From: Lactiplantibacillus garii
Lineage (GTDB): Bacteria; Bacillota; Bacilli; Lactobacillales; Lactobacillaceae
NCBI RefSeq assembly: GCF_003885105.1
Contig: NZ_QWZQ01000034.1
Location: 1 to 35,681, forward strand
Length of the DNA stretch: 35,681 nt
Direction: 5' to 3'
A program made the position numbers and the translations under genes. Below are positions 1 to 7,781 of the stretch, piece by piece. Each line of letters begins with the position of its first letter. Positions within the stretch are counted from its first letter, which is position 1. The notes under the pieces were generated by a model, which was given only the letters and a program-made list of their open reading frames with translations, was not told the DNA's origin and did no database searches.

Positions 1-50
1 ACTATATTTAAAACGCAATTAAACGGCAGAGAAACTTATCAATAACGGAC

Positions 51-89
51 GTAAAAATTCCCCGGACGCCGCGCCCGGAGAATTTTTAC
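51..89. terminator. Bidirectional hairpin terminator
   Basis: Inverted repeat GTAAAAATTC/GAATTTTTAC extended by CCGG/CCGG around a GC-rich loop. On the minus strand it lies just after the aldo/keto reductase stop and ends in a T-run, so it should end that transcript. The A/T-rich outer arms would also let it work on the plus strand. Confidence 0.8.
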
Positions 90-125
90 CTACTAATTAA
101 TTATCGAAAACGCCGCGTTTGACGG

Positions 126-998
126 TTACAGTTTACCCCCAAAGACCGGGAAGACGCTGGCATCGCCGTAGTCCATTCCGTTAATGGCCTTTAAAGTCTG
201 CATGTCGGCATCACTGATCACAAAGTCGATGTCGGCGTTGGCCGCCATGTGTTCCGGATTGGCGGACTTCGGTAAAACGATCGTGTTTAGTTGCCAGTCG
301 TAACGGATGCACAACTGCGGCACGCTGACTTGGTACTTTGCCGCCATCGCTTTGATGCGTTGATCCCGCATAGCGGCCCCGTGGGCGACCGGCGAGAAGG
401 CTTCCACGGCGATCCCCTGCGCCTGCGAGTAGTCGATGATTGCGGTGGGCGTTTCACCGATGTGAATTTGGACTTGGTTAACCGCCGGTTTGGTGGCACT
501 GTTTTGGATCAGGTTATCAAGATCGGCCTGGTTAAAACTAGAGACCCCGATGGTTTTGAGTTTGCCGGCTTTAACGGCGTCTTCCATCGCGCGCCAGGTC
601 TCCAAGTTGCCTTCAAAGTGGCGATCCGTACTTTGGTTGACTTCCTTCCACGGCTGCGGGTTGTGGATGATCATCATGTCCAAATAATCCAGCTGCATTT
701 TTGCCAAGGTCTCGTCGATCGACTGCTTGGCCTGGTCGTAATCCTTGATTTCAGCGGCCACTTTGGAATTGACGAACAACTGATCCCGCGGAACGCCCGC
801 GTTGCGGACCCCCTCACCGACGCCCCGTTCGTTGCCGTAAGCCTGCGCCGTATCAATGTGGCGGTAACCGATTTTGACCGCGCTTTGAACGGCGGCGGCC
901 ACTTGGTCATCGGGAATCTCCCACACCCCTAACGCCATTTGGGGAATGGTTAGACCGTTATTCAACTTGATGGTGGCGTTTAAAATTTGATTTGACAT
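126..998 (-). CDS. Aldo/keto reductase
   Basis: A 290-residue cytosolic NADPH-dependent carbonyl reductase of the aldo/keto reductase superfamily. The catalytic tetrad is visible as Asp49, Tyr54 (in AYGNE), Lys79 (in NSKV) and His112 (in IIHNP). The length is normal for the family and the ATG start gives MSNQIL. The substrate cannot be read from the sequence; related lactobacillar proteins are annotated as 2,5-diketogluconate reductase or glyoxal/methylglyoxal reductase. It is monocistronic: a terminator follows, and a TATAAT box (1044-1049) with a cre-like site overlapping the expected -35 lies upstream, suggesting catabolite control. A second, more canonical aldo/keto reductase lies at 23897-24706. 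Confidence 0.9.
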   Translation of the reverse strand: MSNQILNATIKLNNGLTIPQMALGVWEIPDDQVAAAVQSAVKIGYRHIDTAQAYGNERGVGEGVRNAGVPRDQLFVNSKVAAEIKDYDQAKQSIDETLAKMQLDYLDMMIIHNPQPWKEVNQSTDRHFEGNLETWRAMEDAVKAGKLKTIGVSSFNQADLDNLIQNSATKPAVNQVQIHIGETPTAIIDYSQAQGIAVEAFSPVAHGAAMRDQRIKAMAAKYQVSVPQLCIRYDWQLNTIVLPKSANPEHMAANADIDFVISDADMQTLKAINGMDYGDASVFPVFGGKL

Positions 999-1043
999 GT
1001 TTCAACCTACCTTCAATTAGTTTTAAATCAGTTTGTTAATTTA

Positions 1044-1075
1044 ATTATATGATGATAGTGATGAAAGCGCTAAAA
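1044..1075 (-). promoter_or_regulatory. Promoter -10 box with overlapping cre-like site
   Basis: On the minus strand a TATAAT hexamer (1044-1049) precedes the aldo/keto reductase. The site TGAAAGCGCTAAAA (1062-1075, read on plus) matches the CcpA cre consensus TGWNANCGNTNWCA at all but one fixed position. It covers the expected -35 region, so CcpA binding would most likely repress. Inferred from consensus only. Confidence 0.5.
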
Positions 1076-1155
1076 ATTGAACTTGGTCAGGATGAACGGC
1101 GGACTTATTTGAAAGTTAACCGGCCTAGGCTATTTTCAGCCGTTCTACCAGCGCC

Positions 1156-2943
1156 TTAAAGTTCCAAAATCGCGTTAAAGACGCTTTGGGGCAGCTTGAT
1201 TGCGTTTTTGGCCGCTTGCCTTTTATTGATACTTTGGCGTCGTAACAGTGCCGCTTTTTTAGAAATACTGTGGGCGTCGCCATTCACGGCGGCGTTTTTT
1301 CTTAACGGTGGAACGTCGACGCGCGCAACCGCCTTCCCCTCAACCACTGCTTGGACGGGCGTCGGGTAAAGCTGGCGGGGAACGGTCCGTTTGAGCTGGT
1401 GGACCAGGGCCTGCGTCATCGCACTGACATCGCTGCGGTGCACGATGAACGCCAACGCGTCGACCGCGGTATAGTTCATGTCAACCTCGACTTTGACTAA
1501 GTCACCGACCTCGTAGTCTAAAAATTCCGTGCTCAAACTCGCAAACCCGTGCGAAACGGATTTTAATTCGGAGAAAAAGTGGTACGCAATTTCCGATAAC
1601 GGGATCTTAATGATAATGACAACTAGGTCGTTATCATTTTTCATATCTAACAACTCGCCCTTATGGCCATCAACTAACTTAAGCACCGCGCTTAAACTAT
1701 CACTGGGCATCGTAATTTCCGCTTTCACGAAGGGTTCCTGCACTTCTTCGATCAAACTAAAGGCCGGAAACTGCACCGGGTTTTGGATCAGCAGCCGCTG
1801 ACCATTCTTTAATAAAACCTGGTAAGTCACGGTCGGTGCGGTCGTTAAAACGTCCAGGCCAAATTCCGCTTTTAACCGCTCCCGAATGATTTGTAAATGA
1901 AAGGCGCCTAAAAAGCCGCACCGAAAGCCCATCCCTAACGCCTCGGAGCGCTCCTCGGTATACGAAAACGACGTATCGTTGAGACTTAATTTTAAGATGG
2001 CACTTTTTAACGTCTCGTAATCGTTATCTTTCGGGAAGAGTCCCGCAAAGACTACCGGCTGCGCGGGCGAATAGCCGGTCACCGCGGCTGCGGTCGGCTG
2101 ACTTTTTAACGTGAGGGTCTCCCCCACGCGAACCGCCCGCGGGTCCTTTAAGCCCGTGACCACGTAACCAACTTCACCGGTCCGTAACGCTTTTTCGGGC
2201 TGCATGTTGGGGTCAAACGTTCCGAGTGCTTTTAACTTGAACGCCTCACCAGTCTGCATCAGCCGCAAGTCGTCATTTTGGTGGACGTGGCCGTCTATCA
2301 AACGCACGTACGCAATGATTCCCTGATAAGCATCGTACAGCGAATCAAAAACCAGGGCCTTCAGTGGTTGATCCGGGTGACCCTGAGGCGCGGGAATCCG
2401 CTCATGGATGGCTTCCAACACTTCGTGGACGCCTAACCCGGTCTTAGCCGAGATCAGTAGCGTCCGCGCCTTGGTAAACGTCGCGTCCAAAGTTTCAAGC
2501 TGTTCCTGGGTTCGTTGAACCTCCGTCGAACCGATATCGACCTTATTAATGACCGGAATAATGCTTAAATGATGACGTTTGGCGATCCGGTAATTCGCGA
2601 TCGTTTGGGCCTGAACCCCCTGGGTCGCATCGACTAATAGAATCGCGCCCTCGGTGGCGGCCAGGCTTTTGGAGACTTCGTACGTAAAGTCCACGTGGCC
2701 CGGCGTATCGATTAAATTATATTCATATTCCTGACCATCATCCGCGTGGTAATAATTACGCACCGTGCGGGCCTTTACGGTGACCCCGTGGGCTTTTTCA
2801 ACGTTCATGTCATCCAGTAGTTGCGCGTGCTGTTCACGCTGACTGACGGTTTGGGTGGCTTCCATGATCCGATCCGCTAACGTCGACTTACCGTGGTCAA
2901 TGTGGGCGATGATCGCAAAATTTCGAATTCGTGTTTGATTAAT
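1156..2943 (-). CDS. EF4/LepA-family GTPase paralog with apparent AUU/AUC start
   Basis: A translational GTPase of the EF4 (LepA) family, which acts on ribosomes and promotes back-translocation or rescue. Read from ATT at 2943 it has 595 residues, close to the usual ~600, and begins MNQTRIRNFAIIAHIDHGKS. It shows the P-loop (residues 13-21, AHIDHGKST), switch I with HGVTVK, G3 DTPGH and G4 NKVD. No ATG, GTG or TTG exists in frame between an upstream TGA and the ATG at 2865, and starting at 2865 would delete the P-loop. An AAGGAG motif lies 10 nt before ATT 2943 and 7 nt before ATC 2946. The ATT shares its last base with the TAA of the upstream tetR gene (ATTAA), implying coupled translation. 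The C-terminal domain is more divergent than in housekeeping LepA, so this looks like a second, regulated paralog. AUC at 2946 is an alternative start. Confidence 0.85.
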   Translation of the reverse strand: MNQTRIRNFAIIAHIDHGKSTLADRIMEATQTVSQREQHAQLLDDMNVEKAHGVTVKARTVRNYYHADDGQEYEYNLIDTPGHVDFTYEVSKSLAATEGAILLVDATQGVQAQTIANYRIAKRHHLSIIPVINKVDIGSTEVQRTQEQLETLDATFTKARTLLISAKTGLGVHEVLEAIHERIPAPQGHPDQPLKALVFDSLYDAYQGIIAYVRLIDGHVHQNDDLRLMQTGEAFKLKALGTFDPNMQPEKALRTGEVGYVVTGLKDPRAVRVGETLTLKSQPTAAAVTGYSPAQPVVFAGLFPKDNDYETLKSAILKLSLNDTSFSYTEERSEALGMGFRCGFLGAFHLQIIRERLKAEFGLDVLTTAPTVTYQVLLKNGQRLLIQNPVQFPAFSLIEEVQEPFVKAEITMPSDSLSAVLKLVDGHKGELLDMKNDNDLVVIIIKIPLSEIAYHFFSELKSVSHGFASLSTEFLDYEVGDLVKVEVDMNYTAVDALAFIVHRSDVSAMTQALVHQLKRTVPRQLYPTPVQAVVEGKAVARVDVPPLRKNAAVNGDAHSISKKAALLRRQSINKRQAAKNAIKLPQSVFNAILEL

Positions 2944-3601
2944 GATGCTTCAGCTCCTTTAAATAGGCCTTCAAGTAAAATTGCATTTGGGTTTGGGCTT
3001 CGGGGACCAAGTCAATTTCAAAATCGGGGTAATCGACCTTGAGCTCCGTGTGGTTAAACCGCGTGAGGGACGCCATGTTCATCAAACCGCTAATAATGCC
3101 ACTTTGGATGATGAACAGGTGGCTAAATTGGCTCTGACTCAATAGGCCGTTCGTTTTTTCAACCAGTTCCTGGCCGACCCGTTTACTGATGGCGTATAAC
3201 TCGTTGCGCTTGCTAACGGTCTCTTCCATGTTCGCCTTCCCCTCTAAAATCGGTCCCCGAATCGTATTCAAGCGGACTAGTACGGCGTGCTCTTTGATCA
3301 GGTTGGCCGTTTGCGCAACCATCCAATCAACGTAGGCGGCTGCCGACATTGCTGGATAGTCCGCTAGTTGGACGAGCAGGTCGGCAAAGAACCGCTGGTA
3401 GTTTTCCAGCAGGACACTCATAAAGAGGTCCTCCTTAGTGGCGAAGTAGTGAAAAGGCGTGCCCTTAGAAGTGCCGACCGTCTCGGCGATTTGTTTCATC
3501 GTGATTTCTGAGTAGCTGTGTCTTTTAAACAGCTGCACGGCCGCGTCCATGATTGACTGCCGTTTCGCATCCTTTTGATCAGTTGTATATTGATTCGCCA
3601 T
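2939..3601 (-). CDS. TetR/AcrR family transcriptional regulator
   Basis: A 220-residue dimeric repressor. The N-terminal helix-turn-helix is typical (ITMKQIAETVGTSKGTPFHY, then FATKEDLF); the C-terminal ligand-binding half is family-variable and gives no ligand. I choose the ATG at 3601 (MANQYTTD), preceded by a weak GTGAG, over the upstream ATG at 3661, because 3661 lies at the promoter's -10 region. Its stop overlaps the start of the LepA paralog by one base, so the two form one transcription and translation unit. The promoter contains a TGACNNNNNGTCA-like inverted repeat and a 14-bp perfect palindrome, so autoregulation is likely. A TetR gene governing a translation factor is unusual. Confidence 0.88.
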   Translation of the reverse strand: MANQYTTDQKDAKRQSIMDAAVQLFKRHSYSEITMKQIAETVGTSKGTPFHYFATKEDLFMSVLLENYQRFFADLLVQLADYPAMSAAAYVDWMVAQTANLIKEHAVLVRLNTIRGPILEGKANMEETVSKRNELYAISKRVGQELVEKTNGLLSQSQFSHLFIIQSGIISGLMNMASLTRFNHTELKVDYPDFEIDLVPEAQTQMQFYLKAYLKELKHH

Positions 3602-3617
3602 AACGTTCACGCTCACT

Positions 3618-3678
3618 TTCAAAATTGACCCGTGGTTAACATGCTGATCAGCATACTTCAAAATTGACCGTCAGTCAA
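3618..3678 (-). promoter_or_regulatory. tetR-lepA promoter and putative TetR operators
   Basis: On the minus strand TTGACT (-35, 3673-3678) and TATGCT (-10, 3650-3655) are separated by exactly 17 bp. TTGACTGACGGTCAA (3664-3678) is an inverted repeat over the -35. ATGCTGATCAGCAT (3641-3654) is a perfect 14-bp palindrome over the -10. The 13-mer GGTCAATTTTGAA occurs twice, at 3618-3630 and 3657-3669, 39 bp apart. Operators placed over both promoter elements fit autorepression by the TetR protein. Confidence 0.65.
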
Positions 3679-3719
3679 CTTTGAAGCGGACTGGTTTTAA
3701 CCGAGATGCAAAAAACAGA

Positions 3720-3830
3720 GTGTGCCAAAAGTCGGTTAGCTGGTGAGCATTAACGGCGTATGGCGAATAATCCTGGGTTTGGATTGTTTGACATACGTGG
3801 TTAAGCGGAGCCCGCTGACTTTTGGCGCAC
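3720..3830. repeat. 111-bp imperfect foldback (MITE-like) element
   Basis: The two ends are inverted copies (GTGTGCCAAAAGTC and, reversed, GTGCGCCAAAAGTC; one mismatch in 14). The similarity continues inwards through GCT, TTAA, CGTATG and AATCC blocks to a short central loop, so nearly the whole stretch folds into one long interrupted hairpin. There is no ORF. No clear target duplication is visible. It could be a miniature inverted-repeat element, a REP-like repeat or a structured RNA. Confidence 0.5.
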
Positions 3831-3861
3831 GTTTCGACAATAATTGTTCGGAGATAAAAAC

Positions 3862-3887
3862 GGGGCTGTGACTTTTGTCACAGCCCC
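3862..3887 (-). terminator. Strong hairpin, minus-strand terminator orientation
   Basis: A perfect 11-bp stem GGGGCTGTGAC/GTCACAGCCCC with a four-base loop. Read on the minus strand it is followed by GTTTTTATC, a U-tract; on the plus strand only TTGAATG follows. It would therefore stop minus-strand (antisense) transcription from the tnpB side before it reaches tetR. Confidence 0.6.
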
Positions 3888-3949
3888 TTGAATGCACATC
3901 ATCCTCGAAATGGAGTTGTTTTTGATAGAACTAGCGTTCCCGTTGGCGA

Positions 3950-3955
3950 TATAAT
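3950..3955 (+). promoter_or_regulatory. -10 box of tnpB
   Basis: A perfect TATAAT lies 25 nt before the preferred tnpB start. No convincing -35 stands at 17 bp; TTGATA at 3922-3927 is 22 bp away. Expression is probably weak. Confidence 0.4.
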
Positions 3956-3979
3956 ATAGCTTGCAAGGTGGTGTTATCC

Positions 3980-5239
3980 ATGGGTCAAACTATGGCACAA
4001 TTACCGTACCATTACGGAGTTAAAGTTCGCATTTTCCCATCCAGTCGACAAAAGCAGCTTATCAAAAAGAATAGTGACGCCAGCCGCTTTATTTATAACG
4101 CCATGAACGGGATGAACCGCGAGCTGTACGAATTACGGCAAGTTAAATTACTAATTTCGTTAGTGTTACAACGGATCAAGACCCTCGAAGATCGGTTGAA
4201 ACGACCGTCAACTGGCATTTCAAATCTTCACGGCTGGCTGAATGACCCCGACTTGGATAGTCTGATGAAAGCCAATGCGATTAAGAACTACCGCGCGGCA
4301 TGGAAACTGTTCCGACAAGTGCACCATGCCGGAACACCGGTCTTTCACAAGAAACGAATTGCACAAAAATATCAAACGTCAGCGCAATACGCCGCCCAAA
4401 TCAGCCAACCAAGCCTATACAACGGGTCAGTGCGGTTACTCGATAAGCACTTTGTACGGTTGCCGAAACTTGGTAAGTTACGTTTCAAGGGCTGGCCTAG
4501 TCGCCTACTGACCAGTGACACCGCTATTAGAATTGGCACGACTACCGTTAGCATGGACGCTACGGGCCGTTATTACCTTTCCATGCAACTCGGCGCTGAG
4601 CAGCCGTTTGTTAAGCAGTTGCCAGCAACCAAATCAGCACTGGGCATTGACCTTAATACTGAGAACTTCTTGACGGACTCACAGGGAAACGTTGTTGCCA
4701 ATCCCCGCTATTACCGGTCGATTAAAGGCCGGTTAGCTAAGGCACAACGGAAGCTTTCCCGGCGGGCACGGCGCGCCAAACGGGAACATCGGTCTTTACG
4801 GTCGGCGGCTAACTATCAGCGCCAACGAGTGTTAGTAGCGAACCTCCAACGCCGTGTTGCTAATCAACGTAAAAACTTTCTGCACGGCCTTTCCACAACC
4901 TTGATCAAAAACCACGAACTAGTTGTGGCCGAAGAACTGCGCAGTCGAAATCTACTGAAAAATCACGCCCTCGCAATGAGCATTGCGGATGTGGGCTGGC
5001 GGACGTTCCTAAGTATGTTGAGCTATAAGGCTGATCTATACGGGCGCCGGTTCGTCGCAGTCAATCCGCGTAACACCACGCAAACTTGCCATGCCTGCGG
5101 GTTTATCATGGGGACGGCTAACACGGCTAAATTAACGTTACGTGACCGTGAATGGACGTGCCCGCACTGTGGTACGCACCATGTCCGTGACCATAACGCC
5201 GCACAAAATATTCTGGCAAAAGGCTTAGCAAGGGCCTAA
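3980..5239 (+). CDS. tnpB: RNA-guided endonuclease TnpB (IS200/IS605 family)
   Basis: A 419-residue TnpB. This family cuts DNA under guidance of an omega RNA made from the transposon right end, favouring retention of the element. The RuvC motifs look intact: GIDLN (first Asp), VVAEEL (Glu) and RDHNAAQNI (last Asp). The zinc ribbon is intact as CHACG and CPHCG near the C-terminus. AAGGTGG 8 nt upstream favours ATG 3980; GTG 3968 and ATG 3992 are alternatives. No tnpA (Y1 transposase) lies in the window, so this is a tnpB-only, IS1341-type element needing TnpA from elsewhere. The reading frame is undamaged, so it may still be active. Confidence 0.92.
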   Translation: MGQTMAQLPYHYGVKVRIFPSSRQKQLIKKNSDASRFIYNAMNGMNRELYELRQVKLLISLVLQRIKTLEDRLKRPSTGISNLHGWLNDPDLDSLMKANAIKNYRAAWKLFRQVHHAGTPVFHKKRIAQKYQTSAQYAAQISQPSLYNGSVRLLDKHFVRLPKLGKLRFKGWPSRLLTSDTAIRIGTTTVSMDATGRYYLSMQLGAEQPFVKQLPATKSALGIDLNTENFLTDSQGNVVANPRYYRSIKGRLAKAQRKLSRRARRAKREHRSLRSAANYQRQRVLVANLQRRVANQRKNFLHGLSTTLIKNHELVVAEELRSRNLLKNHALAMSIADVGWRTFLSMLSYKADLYGRRFVAVNPRNTTQTCHACGFIMGTANTAKLTLRDREWTCPHCGTHHVRDHNAAQNILAKGLARA

Positions 5240-5400
5240 CTTGTTCGTCCGTCTGGCAACCTGCGGACGTTAAAGGCTTTGGTAATTAGCATGTAAGACC
5301 GATTTATCGGCAATCGCTGTATCTAAGCAAATTGTGGTCGTTACCCCGTTATGGGGAACTCTCACAAGCTTCCGACTTCAGTCGGGAGTGGTTGACTCCC
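5240..5400 (+). mobile_element. tnpB element right end and putative omega RNA scaffold
   Basis: The ~155 bases after the tnpB stop hold three compact hairpins: CCGATTTATCGG (5299-5310), CCCCGTTATGGGG (5344-5356) and CCGACTTCAGTCGG (5372-5385). The last is the typical IS200/IS605 right-end hairpin. The element probably ends about GGTTGAC (5390-5396), so a guide would begin there. A competing stem GGGAGT/ACTCCC (5384-5400) overlaps the last hairpin. The left end could not be fixed. The remaining bases to rarA at 5612 show no gene. Confidence 0.6.
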
Positions 5401-5611
5401 TAAAATTATTCTAGCGGACGCTGGTGATGATTTTAATTTCACGGCCATCATTTATTAATTGCTAAATGACGATGTTTTAGCCTCATTGCGGTCATCGTGC
5501 GAAATGGCATTCGTTAATTTTACAATTAATTGGCCGACCTCATTCATCAACGTTTCTATGGCTTCGTGCTATGATAAGGTTACTTAGAAGCATTCAGAAA
5601 GGACCCTAACT

Positions 5612-6883
5612 TTGGCATTTCAAACACCCTTAGCCGACCAGCTGCGACCACAGTCACTTGATCAGATGGTGGGCCAGCCCGACCTGTTAACGCCCGGTCA
5701 GCCGCTGCGGCAGATCATCGATCAACACGTGAACATTCCCCTGATCTTCTGGGGGCCGCCGGGGACTGGTAAAACCAGTTTGGCCCGGATCATCGCGGCG
5801 CAAAACGACTACCCGTTCGTGGCCTTTAACGCTTCAATCGACAACAAGGCCAAGCTGACCGACGCCGTCGCAGGCTACCCGCACCAGTCGTTCGTGCTGC
5901 TGATCGACGAGATCCACCGCATGACCAAAACGTTGCAGGACTTCTTACTACCGCACTTAGAAAACGGCCACGTCATGCTGATCGGTTCGACGACCGAAAA
6001 CCCAATCATGTCGATCGTGCCGGCGATCCGCTCGCGCTGTCAGATTTTCGAATTTCAGCCGCTGACCGAAGCGGACATCCAAACGACGCTGCAACGGGCG
6101 GTCACCGACGTGTACCAATTGGATACTGAGCAGATCGAACCGCAGGCCCTCGAATTGATCGCCGTGGCGGCCGACGGTGATCTGCGGGTCGCACTAAATA
6201 TTTTAGAAACGTTACACGCCGTGGAGCCCCAAAAACTGACCGTCGCCGCCGTTCAGAACTTTGCCCGCCAGCAGCACTTTAGTTACGACCGCAAAGCCAC
6301 CAAACACTACGACTACCTGTCCGCCTACTCGGATTCGATGGCCGGTTCGGACACCGACGCCGCATTGTACTACTTAGCGGTTCTCTTGAAAAATGACGAC
6401 CTGCCCTCCGTCGTGCGGCGGTTGCGCGAGATCCCCTACACCTACATCGGCTTAGCCAACCCGCAGCAGGTCACCCAGATCGTGGTCGCCGCTAACCAGG
6501 CCGAAAAAGTCGGCATGCCCAAAGCCAAGTACCCGTTGATGTTTGCCACGATGCTGATGTGTATCTCGCCCAAGTCCGGGTCGTTTGACGAGACCTGGGA
6601 ACAGCTGGACCAGGATAGTGAGCACCCCAACCAGCACCCGATGCCCAGCGAACTCCGCGATTCGCACTACCAGCACGCCAAGGAAATGACCGGCGGCGGG
6701 CTGACCCACAGTCCGTTTCAGAGTCCGCACCAGATTGCCCAACAAAACTACATGCCCAAGGGATTAGGTGGGCGCCAGTATTACCACCCTAAAGATAACC
6801 AAAATGAGCGTAAACTGGGTGAACAGTATTTCAAACTCCACCGTTTTATTTATGGTGAAGATTACCCCGAACAATCGGATTAA
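5612..6883 (+). CDS. rarA: Replication-associated recombination protein A (AAA+ ATPase)
   Basis: A 423-residue RarA/MgsA AAA+ ATPase that acts at stalled replication forks. Walker A is GPPGTGKT near residue 48 and Walker B is LLIDEIH near residue 96, with sensor GSTTENP following. The C-terminal half carries the family's tetramerisation region (MPKAKYPLMFATMLMC) and the typical GLGGRQYYHPK tail. The TTG start is supported by AGAAAGGA about 8 nt upstream; no better start exists. It is convergent with the HAD gene and shares a bidirectional terminator. Confidence 0.95.
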   Translation: MAFQTPLADQLRPQSLDQMVGQPDLLTPGQPLRQIIDQHVNIPLIFWGPPGTGKTSLARIIAAQNDYPFVAFNASIDNKAKLTDAVAGYPHQSFVLLIDEIHRMTKTLQDFLLPHLENGHVMLIGSTTENPIMSIVPAIRSRCQIFEFQPLTEADIQTTLQRAVTDVYQLDTEQIEPQALELIAVAADGDLRVALNILETLHAVEPQKLTVAAVQNFARQQHFSYDRKATKHYDYLSAYSDSMAGSDTDAALYYLAVLLKNDDLPSVVRRLREIPYTYIGLANPQQVTQIVVAANQAEKVGMPKAKYPLMFATMLMCISPKSGSFDETWEQLDQDSEHPNQHPMPSELRDSHYQHAKEMTGGGLTHSPFQSPHQIAQQNYMPKGLGGRQYYHPKDNQNERKLGEQYFKLHRFIYGEDYPEQSD

Positions 6884-6906
6884 TTTTCCGTTAATCCGTA
6901 AAGCTG

Positions 6907-6949
6907 AAATCGGACCACCATAGCAACATTCCATGGTGGTCCGATTTTT
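6907..6949. terminator. Bidirectional terminator between rarA and HAD gene
   Basis: A 15-bp inverted repeat AAATCGGACCACCAT/ATGGTGGTCCGATTT around an 11-base loop, with T-runs on both strands. It serves two convergent genes. Confidence 0.9.
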
Positions 6950-6973
6950 CATTTTATCAAACTTTCCAGCCCG

Positions 6974-7660
6974 TTAGTCCGCCAACAACGGCACTAACTG
7001 CTGCAAGTCATTAACTTCGTAGCGTGGTCGGTTGGTTGCTGGTTGCGCCGCGTGGTTGGGGTTAAACCAGACGCTATCCAGGTGAGCGGCCCGCGCGCCC
7101 TGAATGTCGGCGGTCAACGAATCGCCGATCACCAGCATGTTGGCCGGGTCGACCGTAGCGTACTTAGCCTTGACCGTTTGGAAAAAGCGCTGGTCCGGTT
7201 TACTGAAACCGACCTCTTCCGCCAAAAATAGCCGGTCAAAAAACTGGTCAATGTGCGCGTCACCCATTTGCCGGACTTGTTTGGCCCGGACTTCGTTAGA
7301 CACGACTGCCAAGTGGTAGCGTTGCTTCAACTGCGTGAGCATCGTCCGCGCGTGGGGCATTAAGGTATGTTCCGCAAAGAAGCGTTGTTGAAATTGGCGT
7401 TCCAACGTCGGTCCGTCCGCTGCAATGTCGTAGTGGGCAAAATACTTGCTAAAGCGCGTGTTGATCAGCTCGTCGCGGGTCATTTCTTTGCGTTCCAAGC
7501 CGGCCCACATTTGTGCTTGCAGCCGGTGCCAGTAATTGATCTTATCGGCGTTAAAGGTAAATTCAAACGGTAATTGCATTTTACGTAACGCGTTTTCCGC
7601 GTTGGTGTTGGTATCAAATAAAGTTTGGTCTAAATCAAATAATAAAAGTTGGTAATTCAC
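6974..7660 (-). CDS. HAD hydrolase, YjjG-type noncanonical pyrimidine nucleotidase
   Basis: A 228-residue haloacid-dehalogenase phosphatase. Motif I is FDLDQTLFDT, motif II VVSNE, motif III Lys in FSKPDQRFF and motif IV VIGDSLTADI. Overall layout and length match YjjG nucleotidases, which dephosphorylate (often damaged) pyrimidine nucleoside monophosphates; the exact substrate is inferred. The start is GTG at 7660 (MNYQLLLF) with GGAGG about 8 nt upstream. A longer open frame reaching 7822 would run into the neighbouring gene and has no such site. Confidence 0.85.
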   Translation of the reverse strand: MNYQLLLFDLDQTLFDTNTNAENALRKMQLPFEFTFNADKINYWHRLQAQMWAGLERKEMTRDELINTRFSKYFAHYDIAADGPTLERQFQQRFFAEHTLMPHARTMLTQLKQRYHLAVVSNEVRAKQVRQMGDAHIDQFFDRLFLAEEVGFSKPDQRFFQTVKAKYATVDPANMLVIGDSLTADIQGARAAHLDSVWFNPNHAAQPATNRPRYEVNDLQQLVPLLAD

Positions 7661-7781
7661 TAAAAAACCTCCGCTCCGTTTCCTAATCATCCCTGCTAGT
7701 ATAACAAAAGCGTTTAGCAAAATTAACCAAACTCTCATAAAAATAATTATTAGCATAGCAAAACACTGCGCGGCCAGGTCC

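Noticed and set aside
291-932. Long plus-strand open frame opposite the first aldo/keto reductase
   Set aside because: It mirrors the reductase codons, has no RBS or recognisable family, and the minus-strand gene has complete catalytic residues.
2939-2950. Programmed +1 frameshift from tetR into the LepA paralog, making a fusion
   Set aside because: The SD-like AAGGAG is too far from the stop for prfB-type stimulation and suits initiation at 2943/2946 better; not fully excluded.
3862-3887. Riboswitch or attenuator for tnpB
   Set aside because: The hairpin lies before the tnpB promoter -10 and has its U-tract on the minus strand.
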